Counted from the first letter of the stretch, positions 1 to 5,383 are shown. The stretch is DNA of 6,254 bases from Acidobacteriota bacterium (GCA_013140955.1 JABFRY010000492.1:1-6254), one strand, 5' to 3'. The notes: generated by a model from the sequence alone, not told the origin. Made by a program: numbers and translations.

Positions 1-22
1 CGACTACACTATGCGTTTGCAC

Positions 23-51
23 CGCCCCTGTAGACGCACGCCTCAGGGGTG
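23..51 (+). other. Hairpin upstream of tRNA-Gln
   Basis: CCCCTG (25-30) and CAGGGG (44-49) form a perfect 6-bp stem, extended by G24-T50 wobble and C23-G51, around a 13-nt loop. No T tract follows, so this is not a standard intrinsic terminator. It could be a tRNA leader or processing stem, or the end of an upstream transcript. The rest of 1-82 shows no gene. Confidence 0.3.
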
Positions 52-82
52 TCCTCCGTACCAGTTCACGGTGCCGGTGTGA

Positions 83-157
83 TGGGGCGTGGCCAAGTGG
101 TAAGGCGCGGGTCTTTGGCTCCCGTATTCGAAGGTTCGAATCCTTCCGCCCCAACCA
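83..157 (+). tRNA. tRNA-Gln, anticodon TTG, CCA encoded
   Basis: The whole cloverleaf can be folded by eye. The 7-bp acceptor stem pairs 83-89 with 147-153, beginning with a T1-A72 pair. The D arm is 92-106 with a 3-bp stem, the anticodon stem is 108-112/120-124, and the T arm is 130-146 with loop TTCGAAT. The anticodon loop CTTTGGC places TTG at 115-117, which reads CAA (and CAG by wobble), so the tRNA carries glutamine. Base 154 (A) is the discriminator and CCA is encoded at 155-157. Two details stand out: the pair closing the anticodon loop is T112-T120, a mismatch, and the discriminator is A where E. coli tRNA-Gln has G. Length is 75 nt with CCA, normal for this family. It lies 85 nt upstream of prs with no terminator between, so it may be cut from a longer transcript. 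Confidence 0.96.
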
Positions 158-213
158 AAACACTGTCGGGGTGCGCACCAGTCCGGACGCGCGCGACGCC
201 GGCGAGGGCCTGG

Positions 214-228
214 GGGGCTCGGGGCCCC
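214..228 (+). other. GC hairpin in the prs leader
   Basis: GGGGC (214-218) pairs with GCCCC (224-228) over a 5-nt loop, ending 14 nt before the chosen prs start. The surrounding 158-242 segment is very GC rich and no T tract follows the stem. It could affect prs translation, but chance is a fair explanation at this base composition. Confidence 0.25.
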
Positions 229-242
229 TGGAACGAGACGCT

Positions 243-1223
243 GTGAAACGACCGTTGAGTGGTGACGCGCTGCTGGCGACCGGGTTCGGCGACCTGAAGG
301 TGTTCTCGGGGAGCGCACATCCCCGTCTGGCCGAGGAGATCGCGGAGTTTCTGGGCATCCCCATGGGGCAGGCCCGGTTGCGCCGGTTTCCCGACAGCGA
401 GGTGTCCTTCCAGATCGACGAGAACATCCGGGGCGCCGACGTGTTCATCGTGCAGCCGACGTCGAACCCCGTGGACATGCATCTCATGGAGATGATGGTC
501 ATGGTGGATGCCTTCCGGCGGTCGTCCGCCGCGCGCATCACCGCCGTCATTCCCTACTACGGCTACGCCCGCCAGGACCGGAAGGACAAGCCCCGCGTAC
601 CGATCTCCGCCAAGCTGGTGGCCAACCTGCTGAGCGCGGCCGGCACGAACCGGGTGCTGACGATGGACCTGCACAAGGCGCAGATCCAGGGCTTCTTCGA
701 CATCCCGGTGGATCATCTCTTCGCGGCGCCGGTCATCATCGAGTACCTGTCGCGGCTGCATTATCCGAAGCTCACCATCGTGGCGCCCGACGCCGGCGGT
801 GCCGAGCGCGCCCGGGCCTACGCCAAGCGCATCGATGCCGAACTCGCCGTGGTCGACAAGCGGCGCTCCGAGGACGGGACCGCCGAGGTGATGAACGTCA
901 TCGGCGACGTGGCCGGCCGCACCTGCATCCTCCAGGACGACATCATCGACACGGCCGGCACCATCCAGAAGGCGGCGACGGCCCTCAAGGCCGCAGGGGC
1001 CGAGAAGGTGCTGGCCTGCGCGGTGCACGGCGTGCTTTCGGGCCCGGCGCTCGAGCGCATCGAGAAGTCGCCGGTGGACCAGCTCGTCGTGACCAATACC
1101 ATCCCGCTGCGCGGCGACGCGCTGCAGAGCAAGAAGATCGTGGTGCTGTCGGTGGCGCGCCTGCTCGGACAGGCCATCAGGAACATCCATGAGGAGACGT
1201 CGGTCTCCTCGCTCTTCGTGTGA
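243..1223 (+). CDS. prs: Ribose-phosphate pyrophosphokinase (PRPP synthetase)
   Basis: This cytoplasmic enzyme transfers pyrophosphate from ATP to ribose 5-phosphate, giving PRPP for purine, pyrimidine, histidine, tryptophan and NAD synthesis. Seen in the 326-residue product: an N-terminal LKVFSGSAHP segment (18-27), the family signature DLHKAQIQGFFDIPVD at 142-157, the flexible-loop Lys/Arg cluster DKRR at 205-208, and the PRPP-binding loop DDIIDTAGT at 232-240. It ends in SVSSLFV, matching the usual conserved C-terminus. Length suits class I bacterial enzymes (about 310-320). Lys145 occupies a signature position normally held by Ser or Ala, a mild oddity. The GTG start at 243 is chosen because homology begins about 17 residues later. 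The frame stays open upstream to a GTG at 171, but that would add 24 low-complexity residues close to the tRNA. No strong Shine-Dalgarno is visible (weak GAGACG), and a GTG at 300 is an alternative. It is followed by rplY after 61 nt. Confidence 0.95.
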   Translation: MKRPLSGDALLATGFGDLKVFSGSAHPRLAEEIAEFLGIPMGQARLRRFPDSEVSFQIDENIRGADVFIVQPTSNPVDMHLMEMMVMVDAFRRSSAARITAVIPYYGYARQDRKDKPRVPISAKLVANLLSAAGTNRVLTMDLHKAQIQGFFDIPVDHLFAAPVIIEYLSRLHYPKLTIVAPDAGGAERARAYAKRIDAELAVVDKRRSEDGTAEVMNVIGDVAGRTCILQDDIIDTAGTIQKAATALKAAGAEKVLACAVHGVLSGPALERIEKSPVDQLVVTNTIPLRGDALQSKKIVVLSVARLLGQAIRNIHEETSVSSLFV

Positions 1224-1284
1224 GAACGGGGCGGCCAGACAGCCGTCGTCGCGCGTGAGGCGCGGCAGCAACTGAGGACAAGAC

Positions 1285-1935
1285 ATGGAAGCAACACTCG
1301 AAGCGGTGAAGCGGGATGGCCGGGGCAAGAACGAGGCTCGGCGCCTGAGGGCTGGCGGCAGCATGCCGGCTGTGGTCTACGGCGGGCAGAAGGCCGGCGA
1401 AGCGCCCGACGGCGTGGCCATCGCGGTCGATCCGAAGATCCTCTGGCGCATCCTGCACTCGGAGTCTGGCGCGAACACCCTGATCAGCCTCGGGCTCGAC
1501 GGCACGAGCGCCCGCGTGATGCTGAAGGACTACCAGCTCGATCCGGTCACCAACCAGCTGCTGCACGCGGACTTCTATCAGCTGGCCATGGATCGGGCCA
1601 TCACGGTCACCGTGCCCCTGCACCTGATCGGTGAGGCCAAGGGCGTGAAGCTGCAGGGCGGCATGCTCGACTTCGTGACGCGCGAGATCGAGGTCGAGTG
1701 CCTGCCGGCCGACATCCCGGAGCACATCGACATCGACGTGACCGACATGGTGCTGAACCAGGCGGTCCGCGTGCGCGACCTGCCGCAGGATCCGAAGTGG
1801 AAGCCGCTCAGCGAACCGGAGACGATGCTGCTTCACGTCGTGATGCCGAAGGCGGAGGCTGCGGCCCAGGCCGCCGAGACGACGGCCGAGCCCGAGGTCG
1901 CCAAGAAGGGCAAGCCCGACGAGGACAAGAAGTAG
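1285..1935 (+). CDS. rplY: 50S ribosomal protein bL25, long CTC/TL5 form
   Basis: bL25 binds 5S rRNA in the large ribosomal subunit. The 216-residue product has the long general-stress (CTC/TL5) architecture. The N-terminal L25 barrel spans about 1-95, with GKNEARRLRAGG near the start and the DYQLDPVTNQLLHADF segment near 82-97. The C-terminal TL5 domain spans about 100-190 and includes IEVECLPADIPEHIDIDVTDM. A low-complexity Ala/Glu/Lys tail follows from about 190 (AEAAAQAAETTAEPEVAKKGK). E. coli L25 has only the first domain (about 94 residues), while most other phyla have this longer form. The ATG at 1285 is supported by GAGG at 1274-1277, seven bases upstream. The TAG at 1933 is followed by pth after 27 nt, and prs-rplY-pth is a common order, so co-transcription is likely. 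Confidence 0.95.
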   Translation: MEATLEAVKRDGRGKNEARRLRAGGSMPAVVYGGQKAGEAPDGVAIAVDPKILWRILHSESGANTLISLGLDGTSARVMLKDYQLDPVTNQLLHADFYQLAMDRAITVTVPLHLIGEAKGVKLQGGMLDFVTREIEVECLPADIPEHIDIDVTDMVLNQAVRVRDLPQDPKWKPLSEPETMLLHVVMPKAEAAAQAAETTAEPEVAKKGKPDEDKK

Positions 1936-1962
1936 TCGACCCGCGCGGGCCGGCGTACCGCG

Positions 1963-2550
1963 ATGCGACTCATCGTCGGGCTCGGCAATCCCGGGCGCGA
2001 GTACCGGGACACCAGGCACAACATCGGGTTCCTGGTGGTGGACGAGCTGGCGCGGCGCCATGGTCTGACGCTCGCGCTGGCGCCCTCCCAGGTGCCCGAG
2101 ACGCTGCTCGCCAAGCGGTTCGGCGATCGGGCGATGCTGGTGGCCAAGCCGCTGACGTTCATGAACCGCAGCGGCGACGCGGTGGCGGCGCTGGCGCGGT
2201 ACTACGACGTGGCGCCCGCGGACGTGCTCATCGTCGTGGACGACGTCGCGCTGCCGTTCGGGAAGATGCGCGCCCGGGCCAGGGGATCGGCCGGCGGGCA
2301 CAACGGTCTCAAGTCGGTCATCGGCCGGCTGGGGACCACGGAATTCGCCCGGCTGCGGCTGGGTGTGGGGCGCGGGGACGGCCGGCGTGATCTGGCCGAC
2401 CACGTGCTCGCGGTGTTCGAGCCGGGCGAGCGTGCCGGTCTCGAACCGTTCGTCGCGCGGGCGGCCGATGCCGCCGAGATGTTCGCCGTGGCGGGCATCG
2501 AGCAGGTGATGAACATGTACAACCCGGGTGCCACGGATCCGGACGCATAG
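1963..2550 (+). CDS. pth: Peptidyl-tRNA hydrolase
   Basis: Pth releases tRNA from peptidyl-tRNAs that drop off the ribosome by cleaving the ester bond, so the tRNA can be reused. The 195-residue product has the complete bacterial Pth fold. It opens with LIVGLGNPGREYRDTRHNIGF, where Asn9 and His19 correspond to the substrate-binding Asn and catalytic His near E. coli Asn10/His20. KPLTFMNRSG holds Asn68, VVDDVALPFGK holds Asp93, and GSAGGHNGLKS holds His113 and Asn114. All key residues are present and the length is the family norm (about 190-200). The ATG at 1963 begins exactly at the conserved N-terminus, although no clear Shine-Dalgarno precedes it in the 27-nt gap after rplY, so translational coupling is possible. 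The TAG at 2548 directly abuts the rpsF leader. A ychF gene often follows pth in related clusters but is absent here. Confidence 0.97.
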   Translation: MRLIVGLGNPGREYRDTRHNIGFLVVDELARRHGLTLALAPSQVPETLLAKRFGDRAMLVAKPLTFMNRSGDAVAALARYYDVAPADVLIVVDDVALPFGKMRARARGSAGGHNGLKSVIGRLGTTEFARLRLGVGRGDGRRDLADHVLAVFEPGERAGLEPFVARAADAAEMFAVAGIEQVMNMYNPGATDPDA

Positions 2551-2558
2551 TCACTGAA

Positions 2559-2619
2559 CTCCTTGCTGCGAGTCCGGGCACGGGCCCGGGCAGAGAACGC
2601 AGCCGCAGTCCAGAAGGAG
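2559..2619 (+). promoter_or_regulatory. Putative S6:S18-type leader of rpsF
   Basis: The 74-nt gap between pth and rpsF folds into a coherent structure. CTCCTT (2559-2564) pairs perfectly with AAGGAG (2614-2619), which is the rpsF Shine-Dalgarno. GCTGCG (2565-2570) then pairs perfectly with CGCAGC (2598-2603). Inside sits a third helix (2572-2578 with 2585-2591, one G-T wobble) capped by the 6-nt loop CACGGG. A 10-nt 3' bulge (2604-2613) separates the two lower helices, and a CCG trinucleotide (2603-2605) lies at its edge. Known S6:S18 leaders place a CCG in a bulge beside a stem and repress rpsF translation when the bS6:bS18 complex binds. Both proteins are encoded just downstream. The fold is seen in the sequence; family membership is inferred and was not tested with a covariance model. 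Confidence 0.6.
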
Positions 2620-2624
2620 ACTGA

Positions 2625-3077
2625 ATGTCCAGCAGGAAGTACGAACTCGTCTACATCGTCTCGCCCGACGCCACCGAGGAGCAGGTGGCCGATCTCCATG
2701 CGCAGGTGGAGGCCATTGCCCAGCGCCTGAACGGGCAGATCGAGAAGACCGACAACTGGGGCCGGCGCAAGCTGGCCTACGAGATCGGTCCGCACAAGGA
2801 AGGCATCTACGTCCTCGAGGAGATCGCCGGTGACGGCGAGCTGATGAAGGAGATCGACCGCCGCCTGAAGGTGACGGACCTGGTCATCCGCCATCTCGTC
2901 GTCCGCGTGGACGAGGAACGTAGTGTCATCGACCGTGCGCGCACCCTGCGCACCGAGACGTCGCGGCGCCGCCGGGTGGCCCGCGGACTGCCGCCCGACC
3001 GCCAGCCCGGCGAGGGACAGCGGGGTGACGGCGACGACGATCGCGACGATCGCGACGACGCCGGCCTCGACGGATAG
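2625..3077 (+). CDS. rpsF: 30S ribosomal protein bS6 with extended charged tail
   Basis: bS6 pairs with bS18 and binds the central domain of 16S rRNA during 30S assembly. The 150-residue product has the full S6 fold in about 1-96: RKYELVYIVSPD at the start, DNWGRRKLAYEIGPHKEGIYVL at 43-64, and VTDLVIRHLVVRVDE at 83-97. It then continues for over 50 residues. First comes an Arg-rich run with RRRR at 114-117, then an acidic stretch with tandem DDR units (138-143). Family members are usually about 95-135 residues, so the tail is long. It varies widely in the family and is probably disordered. The ATG at 2625 has a strong AAGGAG five bases upstream, which is itself sequestered in the leader fold. 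Next is rpsR after 102 nt; no ssb lies between them, unlike in many Firmicutes. Confidence 0.95.
   Translation: MSSRKYELVYIVSPDATEEQVADLHAQVEAIAQRLNGQIEKTDNWGRRKLAYEIGPHKEGIYVLEEIAGDGELMKEIDRRLKVTDLVIRHLVVRVDEERSVIDRARTLRTETSRRRRVARGLPPDRQPGEGQRGDGDDDRDDRDDAGLDG
3036..3058 (+). repeat. Short in-frame tandem repeat in the rpsF 3' end
   Basis: The 9-base unit GACGATCGC occurs twice in perfect tandem (3036-3053), followed by a partial third copy (GACGA at 3054-3058). It is in frame and encodes DDR-DDR-DD, residues 138-145 of bS6. Replication slippage could change its copy number without shifting the frame. Confidence 0.8.
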
Positions 3078-3137
3078 CATCCTGCCGGAGCCGCAAGGTT
3101 CCCGGGCGGGTGTGCGGTCGTGGATGTGGGCGACAGT

Positions 3138-3151
3138 GGCCCTGACGGGCC
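3138..3151 (+). other. Small hairpin in the rpsF-rpsR gap
   Basis: GGCCC (3138-3142) and GGGCC (3147-3151) form a perfect 5-bp stem with the 4-nt loop TGAC, about 30 nt before the rpsR start. No T tract follows, so it is not an intrinsic terminator. The rest of the 102-nt gap (3078-3179) contains no gene that I can support. Confidence 0.3.
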
Positions 3152-3166
3152 GGTCGCAGTATTGAC

Positions 3167-3170
3167 GAGG
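3167..3170 (+). promoter_or_regulatory. Ribosome-binding site fixing the rpsR start
   Basis: GAGG lies nine bases before the ATG at 3180. It supports that start over in-frame upstream candidates: TTG at 3162 and GTG at 3120. Confidence 0.6.
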
Positions 3171-3179
3171 GCTATCGAG

Positions 3180-3470
3180 ATGAATGGTCGCAAGGGTACG
3201 GGCTCGAGGGGTGGTCGCGCAGGGGCGCAGACCAAGGACGGCGCGCAGCGCCGCCCGATGTTCCGTCGTCGCAAGGTCTGCAAGTTCTGCGCGGACAAGA
3301 TCGACGACATCAACTACAAGGACGTGAAGCTGCTCATGCCGTTCGTGCCGGAACGGGCGAAGGTGCTTCCGCGGCGGATTTCCGGCACCTGCGCCATGCA
3401 CCAGCGGAAGCTGCGCCTGGCCATCATGCGGGCGCGACAGCTCGCGCTGCTCCCGTACACCGCCGAGTAG
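3180..3470 (+). CDS. rpsR: 30S ribosomal protein bS18, zinc-ribbon form
   Basis: bS18 forms a heterodimer with bS6 on the 30S platform. The 96-residue product has a Gly/Arg-rich, probably flexible N-terminus (1-30), then the S18 core with INYKDVKLL (44-52), RISGTCAMHQRKL (66-78) and the conserved end ARQLALLPYTAE. It carries Cys34-x2-Cys37 (KVCKFC) and Cys71-x2-His74 (CAMH), the four-ligand set of the zinc-binding (C+) type. E. coli S18 has lost this set. Zinc binding is inferred from these residues. The ATG at 3180 is supported by GAGG nine bases upstream. The frame is open further upstream, but that segment does not resemble S18. Stop TAG is at 3468. rpsF and rpsR are probably expressed together and may be controlled by their own product through the leader ahead of rpsF. 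Confidence 0.95.
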   Translation: MNGRKGTGSRGGRAGAQTKDGAQRRPMFRRRKVCKFCADKIDDINYKDVKLLMPFVPERAKVLPRRISGTCAMHQRKLRLAIMRARQLALLPYTAE

Positions 3471-3497
3471 GCGGGACGGGACGACCACAACCGGCAG

Positions 3498-3525
3498 TGC
3501 GGACGGCCCTCACCGGCCGTCCGCG
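3498..3525 (+). promoter_or_regulatory. Strong hairpin just upstream of rplI
   Basis: GGACGGCC (3501-3508) pairs perfectly with GGCCGTCC (3515-3522) across the 6-nt loop CTCACC. C3500-G3523 and G3499-C3524 extend it to 10 Watson-Crick pairs, and T3498-G3525 adds a wobble. It ends 2-4 nt before the rplI GAGG. With no T tract it is unlikely to be an intrinsic terminator. An RNA-processing, stabilising or translation-modulating stem between rpsR and rplI is more plausible. Confidence 0.5.
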
Positions 3526-3527
3526 AC

Positions 3528-3531
3528 GAGG
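3528..3531 (+). promoter_or_regulatory. Ribosome-binding site fixing the rplI start
   Basis: GAGG sits seven bases before the ATG at 3539. It supports that start rather than the in-frame GTG at 3497, whose first 14 codons would run through the hairpin and have no L9 similarity. Confidence 0.65.
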
Positions 3532-3538
3532 CAACGTC

Positions 3539-4003
3539 ATGGAAGTCATCCTCAGAGAGCACGTCGAACACCTGGGCGAGCGCGGCGAGATCGTGAAGGT
3601 CGCGAGCGGCTACGCCCGCAACTACCTGCTGCCGCGGAAGCTGGCCCTGCTGGCCACCGAGGGCAACCGGAAGCACGTCGAGCGCGAGCGGAAGATCGTG
3701 GAGGCGCGTGAGGCGACCGATCGCGCCGACGCGCAGGCCGTCGCGGACCGCATCGCTGCCATCGCCATTTCGATCGCCCGCCGCGTGGGCGAGACCGAGC
3801 ACCTCTACGGATCGGTCACCGCGGTGGACGTGGCCGAGTTCCTCAAGGAGCGCGGCATCGAGGTGGATCGCCGGAAGCTGATCCTGCCCGAGCCGATCAA
3901 GTCGCTCGGCGAGCACGAGGTTCCGCTCAAGCTGCACCGCGACGTCACCGTGACGCTGAAGGTGCAGGTCGTCCGCGAAGGCAGCACCGAGGCCGCGCAG
4001 TAA
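3539..4003 (+). CDS. rplI: 50S ribosomal protein bL9
   Basis: bL9 binds 23S rRNA near the base of the L1 stalk and reaches across the ribosome surface, helping to maintain reading frame. The 154-residue product shows the usual two-domain layout. The compact N-terminal rRNA-binding domain (1-40) contains MEVILREHVEHLGERGEIVKV and GYARNYLLP (24-32). A long charged linker helix (about 41-75) is rich in Arg/Glu. The C-terminal domain (about 76-148) includes LYGSVTAVDVAEFLKERGIEVDRRKL and a final beta strand VTVTLKVQVV. Length is close to E. coli L9 (149). The start at ATG 3539 gives the canonical MEVIL N-terminus. It ends in TAA at 4001, 21 nt before dnaB. The rpsF-rpsR-rplI-dnaB order is widely conserved in bacteria. 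Confidence 0.97.
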   Translation: MEVILREHVEHLGERGEIVKVASGYARNYLLPRKLALLATEGNRKHVERERKIVEAREATDRADAQAVADRIAAIAISIARRVGETEHLYGSVTAVDVAEFLKERGIEVDRRKLILPEPIKSLGEHEVPLKLHRDVTVTLKVQVVREGSTEAAQ

Positions 4004-4024
4004 CGGCTTCGATCGGGCATTGTC

Positions 4025-5368
4025 ATGGCCGAATCGGTCGCCTCCGCCGAGCGCTCGCTTCCGCACAACCTGGAAGCGGAGCGCTCGGTGCTGGGCGCGA
4101 TCCTCGTCCATGACGACGCCATCAATTCCGCCGCGCAGATCGTCGACGGCCGGGATTTCTACCGCGAGGCCCATCGCCGCATCTTCAGCAAGATGGTGGC
4201 GCTCAGCGAGCGCAACCAGGCCATCGACTTCGTCACCCTGAAGGAGGAGCTCTCCCGTGCGGGAGAGCTCGACGAGGTCGGCGGTCCCGCCTACATCGCC
4301 TCGCTCGCCGACGGCGTGCCGAGAGCGACCAACGTCGAGTACTACGCGCGGATCGTCAAGGAGAAGGCCACTCTCCGCAATCTGATCCACGCGGCCAACA
4401 AGATCCTCACCAACGCGTACGAGGCGGAGCAGGAATCCGACCTGGTGCTCGACGACGCGGAGAGCGCCATCTTCGCGGTCGCGGAGGACCGCCTCCGTGG
4501 CGGGTTCGTGCCCATGCACGAGCTCGTCCAGCAGAACTTTCCCCGCATCGAGCAGCTCTTCGAGCAGAAGCGGCTCATCACCGGCGTGCCCACGGGCTTC
4601 GCGGACCTCGACGAGATGACGCGCGGCCTGCAGGCGGGCGACCTCATCATCGTGGCGGCCCGGCCGTCGATGGGCAAGACCAGTCTGGTGCTCAACGTCG
4701 CCCAGCACGTGTCGCTCGTGCCGGGCAACTCCGTGGGCTTCTTCAGCCTGGAAATGTCGAAGGAGTCGCTCTTCATCCGCCTCCTCACCTCGGAGGCGCA
4801 GATCGACAGCCATCGCCTCATGAGCGGCGCGATCGGACAGAAGGAGTACGGGCGCATCTCGCACGCCCTCGAGTCCCTGAGCGCGATGCGGTTGTTCATC
4901 GACGACACGCCGGGCATCTCGGTGCTCGAGATGCGCGCCAAGTCGCGGCGTCTCCAGGCCGAGCATGGCCTGAGCCTGCTGGTGGTGGACTACATCCAGC
5001 TCATGAGCTCCCGCGGGCGATCCGAGAACCGCACCCTCGAACTGGCCAGCATTTCGCGTTCGCTCAAGGGGCTCGCGAAGGAACTGAGCGTGCCCATCGT
5101 GGTGCTGTCCCAGCTCAGTCGAGCGCCCGAGGCGCGGGCCGACCATCGCCCCCAGTTGTCCGACCTGCGTGAGTCGGGTGCGCTCGAGCAGGACGCCGAC
5201 CTGGTGGTCCTCATCTACCGCGACGACGTGTACAACAAGGACCCTGGCAACCCGGAGGCGGGCACGGCGGAGCTGATTCTCGCCAAGCAGCGTAACGGCC
5301 CCACCGGCGTGGTCAAGCTCGCGTTCCTTCGGGAGCAGACACGCTTTGCCAACCTCGCGCGCGAGTAG
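4025..5368 (+). CDS. dnaB: Replicative DNA helicase DnaB
   Basis: DnaB is the hexameric 5'-3' helicase that unwinds DNA at the replication fork and recruits primase. The 447-residue product has both domains. The N-terminal helical domain covers about 10-115 (LPHNLEAERSVLGAILVHDDAI, then VGGPAYIASLADGVPRATNVEYYARIV), followed by a linker to about 175. The RecA-like ATPase begins near TGVPTGFADLDEMTRGLQAGDLIIV. Walker A is ARPSMGKTS with Lys218 and Thr219, and Walker B is LLVVDYIQLM with Asp322. The later conserved motifs VVLSQLSRAPEAR (Gln363) and RPQLSDLRESGALEQDADLV are intact. Length matches the family (about 440-470). No intein interrupts the Walker A site, a known insertion point. The ATG at 4025 precedes the conserved N-terminus, but its Shine-Dalgarno is poor and it lies only 21 nt after rplI, so coupling is plausible. 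The alr start follows 15 nt after the TAG. Confidence 0.97.
   Translation: MAESVASAERSLPHNLEAERSVLGAILVHDDAINSAAQIVDGRDFYREAHRRIFSKMVALSERNQAIDFVTLKEELSRAGELDEVGGPAYIASLADGVPRATNVEYYARIVKEKATLRNLIHAANKILTNAYEAEQESDLVLDDAESAIFAVAEDRLRGGFVPMHELVQQNFPRIEQLFEQKRLITGVPTGFADLDEMTRGLQAGDLIIVAARPSMGKTSLVLNVAQHVSLVPGNSVGFFSLEMSKESLFIRLLTSEAQIDSHRLMSGAIGQKEYGRISHALESLSAMRLFIDDTPGISVLEMRAKSRRLQAEHGLSLLVVDYIQLMSSRGRSENRTLELASISRSLKGLAKELSVPIVVLSQLSRAPEARADHRPQLSDLRESGALEQDADLVVLIYRDDVYNKDPGNPEAGTAELILAKQRNGPTGVVKLAFLREQTRFANLARE
4247..4270 (+). repeat. Perfect 10-bp inverted repeat inside dnaB
   Basis: GAGCTCTCCC (4247-4256) and GGGAGAGCTC (4261-4270) are exact reverse complements separated by GTGC. They lie within codons for the N-terminal domain (EELSRAGELDE). 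The AAGGAGG at 4241-4247 just before resembles a Shine-Dalgarno, but no in-frame start follows at a useful distance. Confidence 0.7.
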
Positions 5369-5383
5369 CGGCGGCCGAGCCCG

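Noticed and set aside
5..10. TACACT as a -10 box for the tRNA
   Set aside because: The matching -35 would lie outside the window, so a lone hexamer cannot be supported.
171..242. N-terminal extension of prs to GTG 171
   Set aside because: It adds 24 residues without family similarity, and the frame is open only because the DNA is GC rich.
1248..1266. Small stem (CGCGC 1250-1254 with GCGCG 1260-1264) between prs and rplY
   Set aside because: Only five strong pairs of pure G/C in a GC-rich gap and no T tract; expected by chance and not a terminator.
1698..2390. A + strand 230-codon frame spanning the end of rplY and the start of pth
   Set aside because: The translation is Arg/Gly/Ala low complexity, and both overlapped genes have full conserved motifs in their own frames.
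3120..3179. N-terminal extension of rpsR to GTG 3120 or TTG 3162
   Set aside because: The extra residues do not resemble S18, and a good GAGG is positioned for ATG 3180.
3162..3190. TTGACG at 3162 as a promoter -35 box
   Set aside because: At 17-nt spacing there is no -10 hexamer, and the position would put the start inside rpsR.
66..3488. Other long - strand open frames (about 400-430 codons) opposite tRNA-Gln, prs, rplY, pth, rpsF and rpsR
   Set aside because: Same GC-driven shadow effect. They overlap conserved genes and even the tRNA, and show no family motifs.
3497..3538. N-terminal extension of rplI to GTG 3497
   Set aside because: It would translate through the hairpin, and L9 proteins start at MEVIL, which fits ATG 3539 with its GAGG.
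4655..4690. Possible intein at the DnaB Walker A site
   Set aside because: The Walker A motif is continuous and flanked directly by normal DnaB sequence; no insertion is present.
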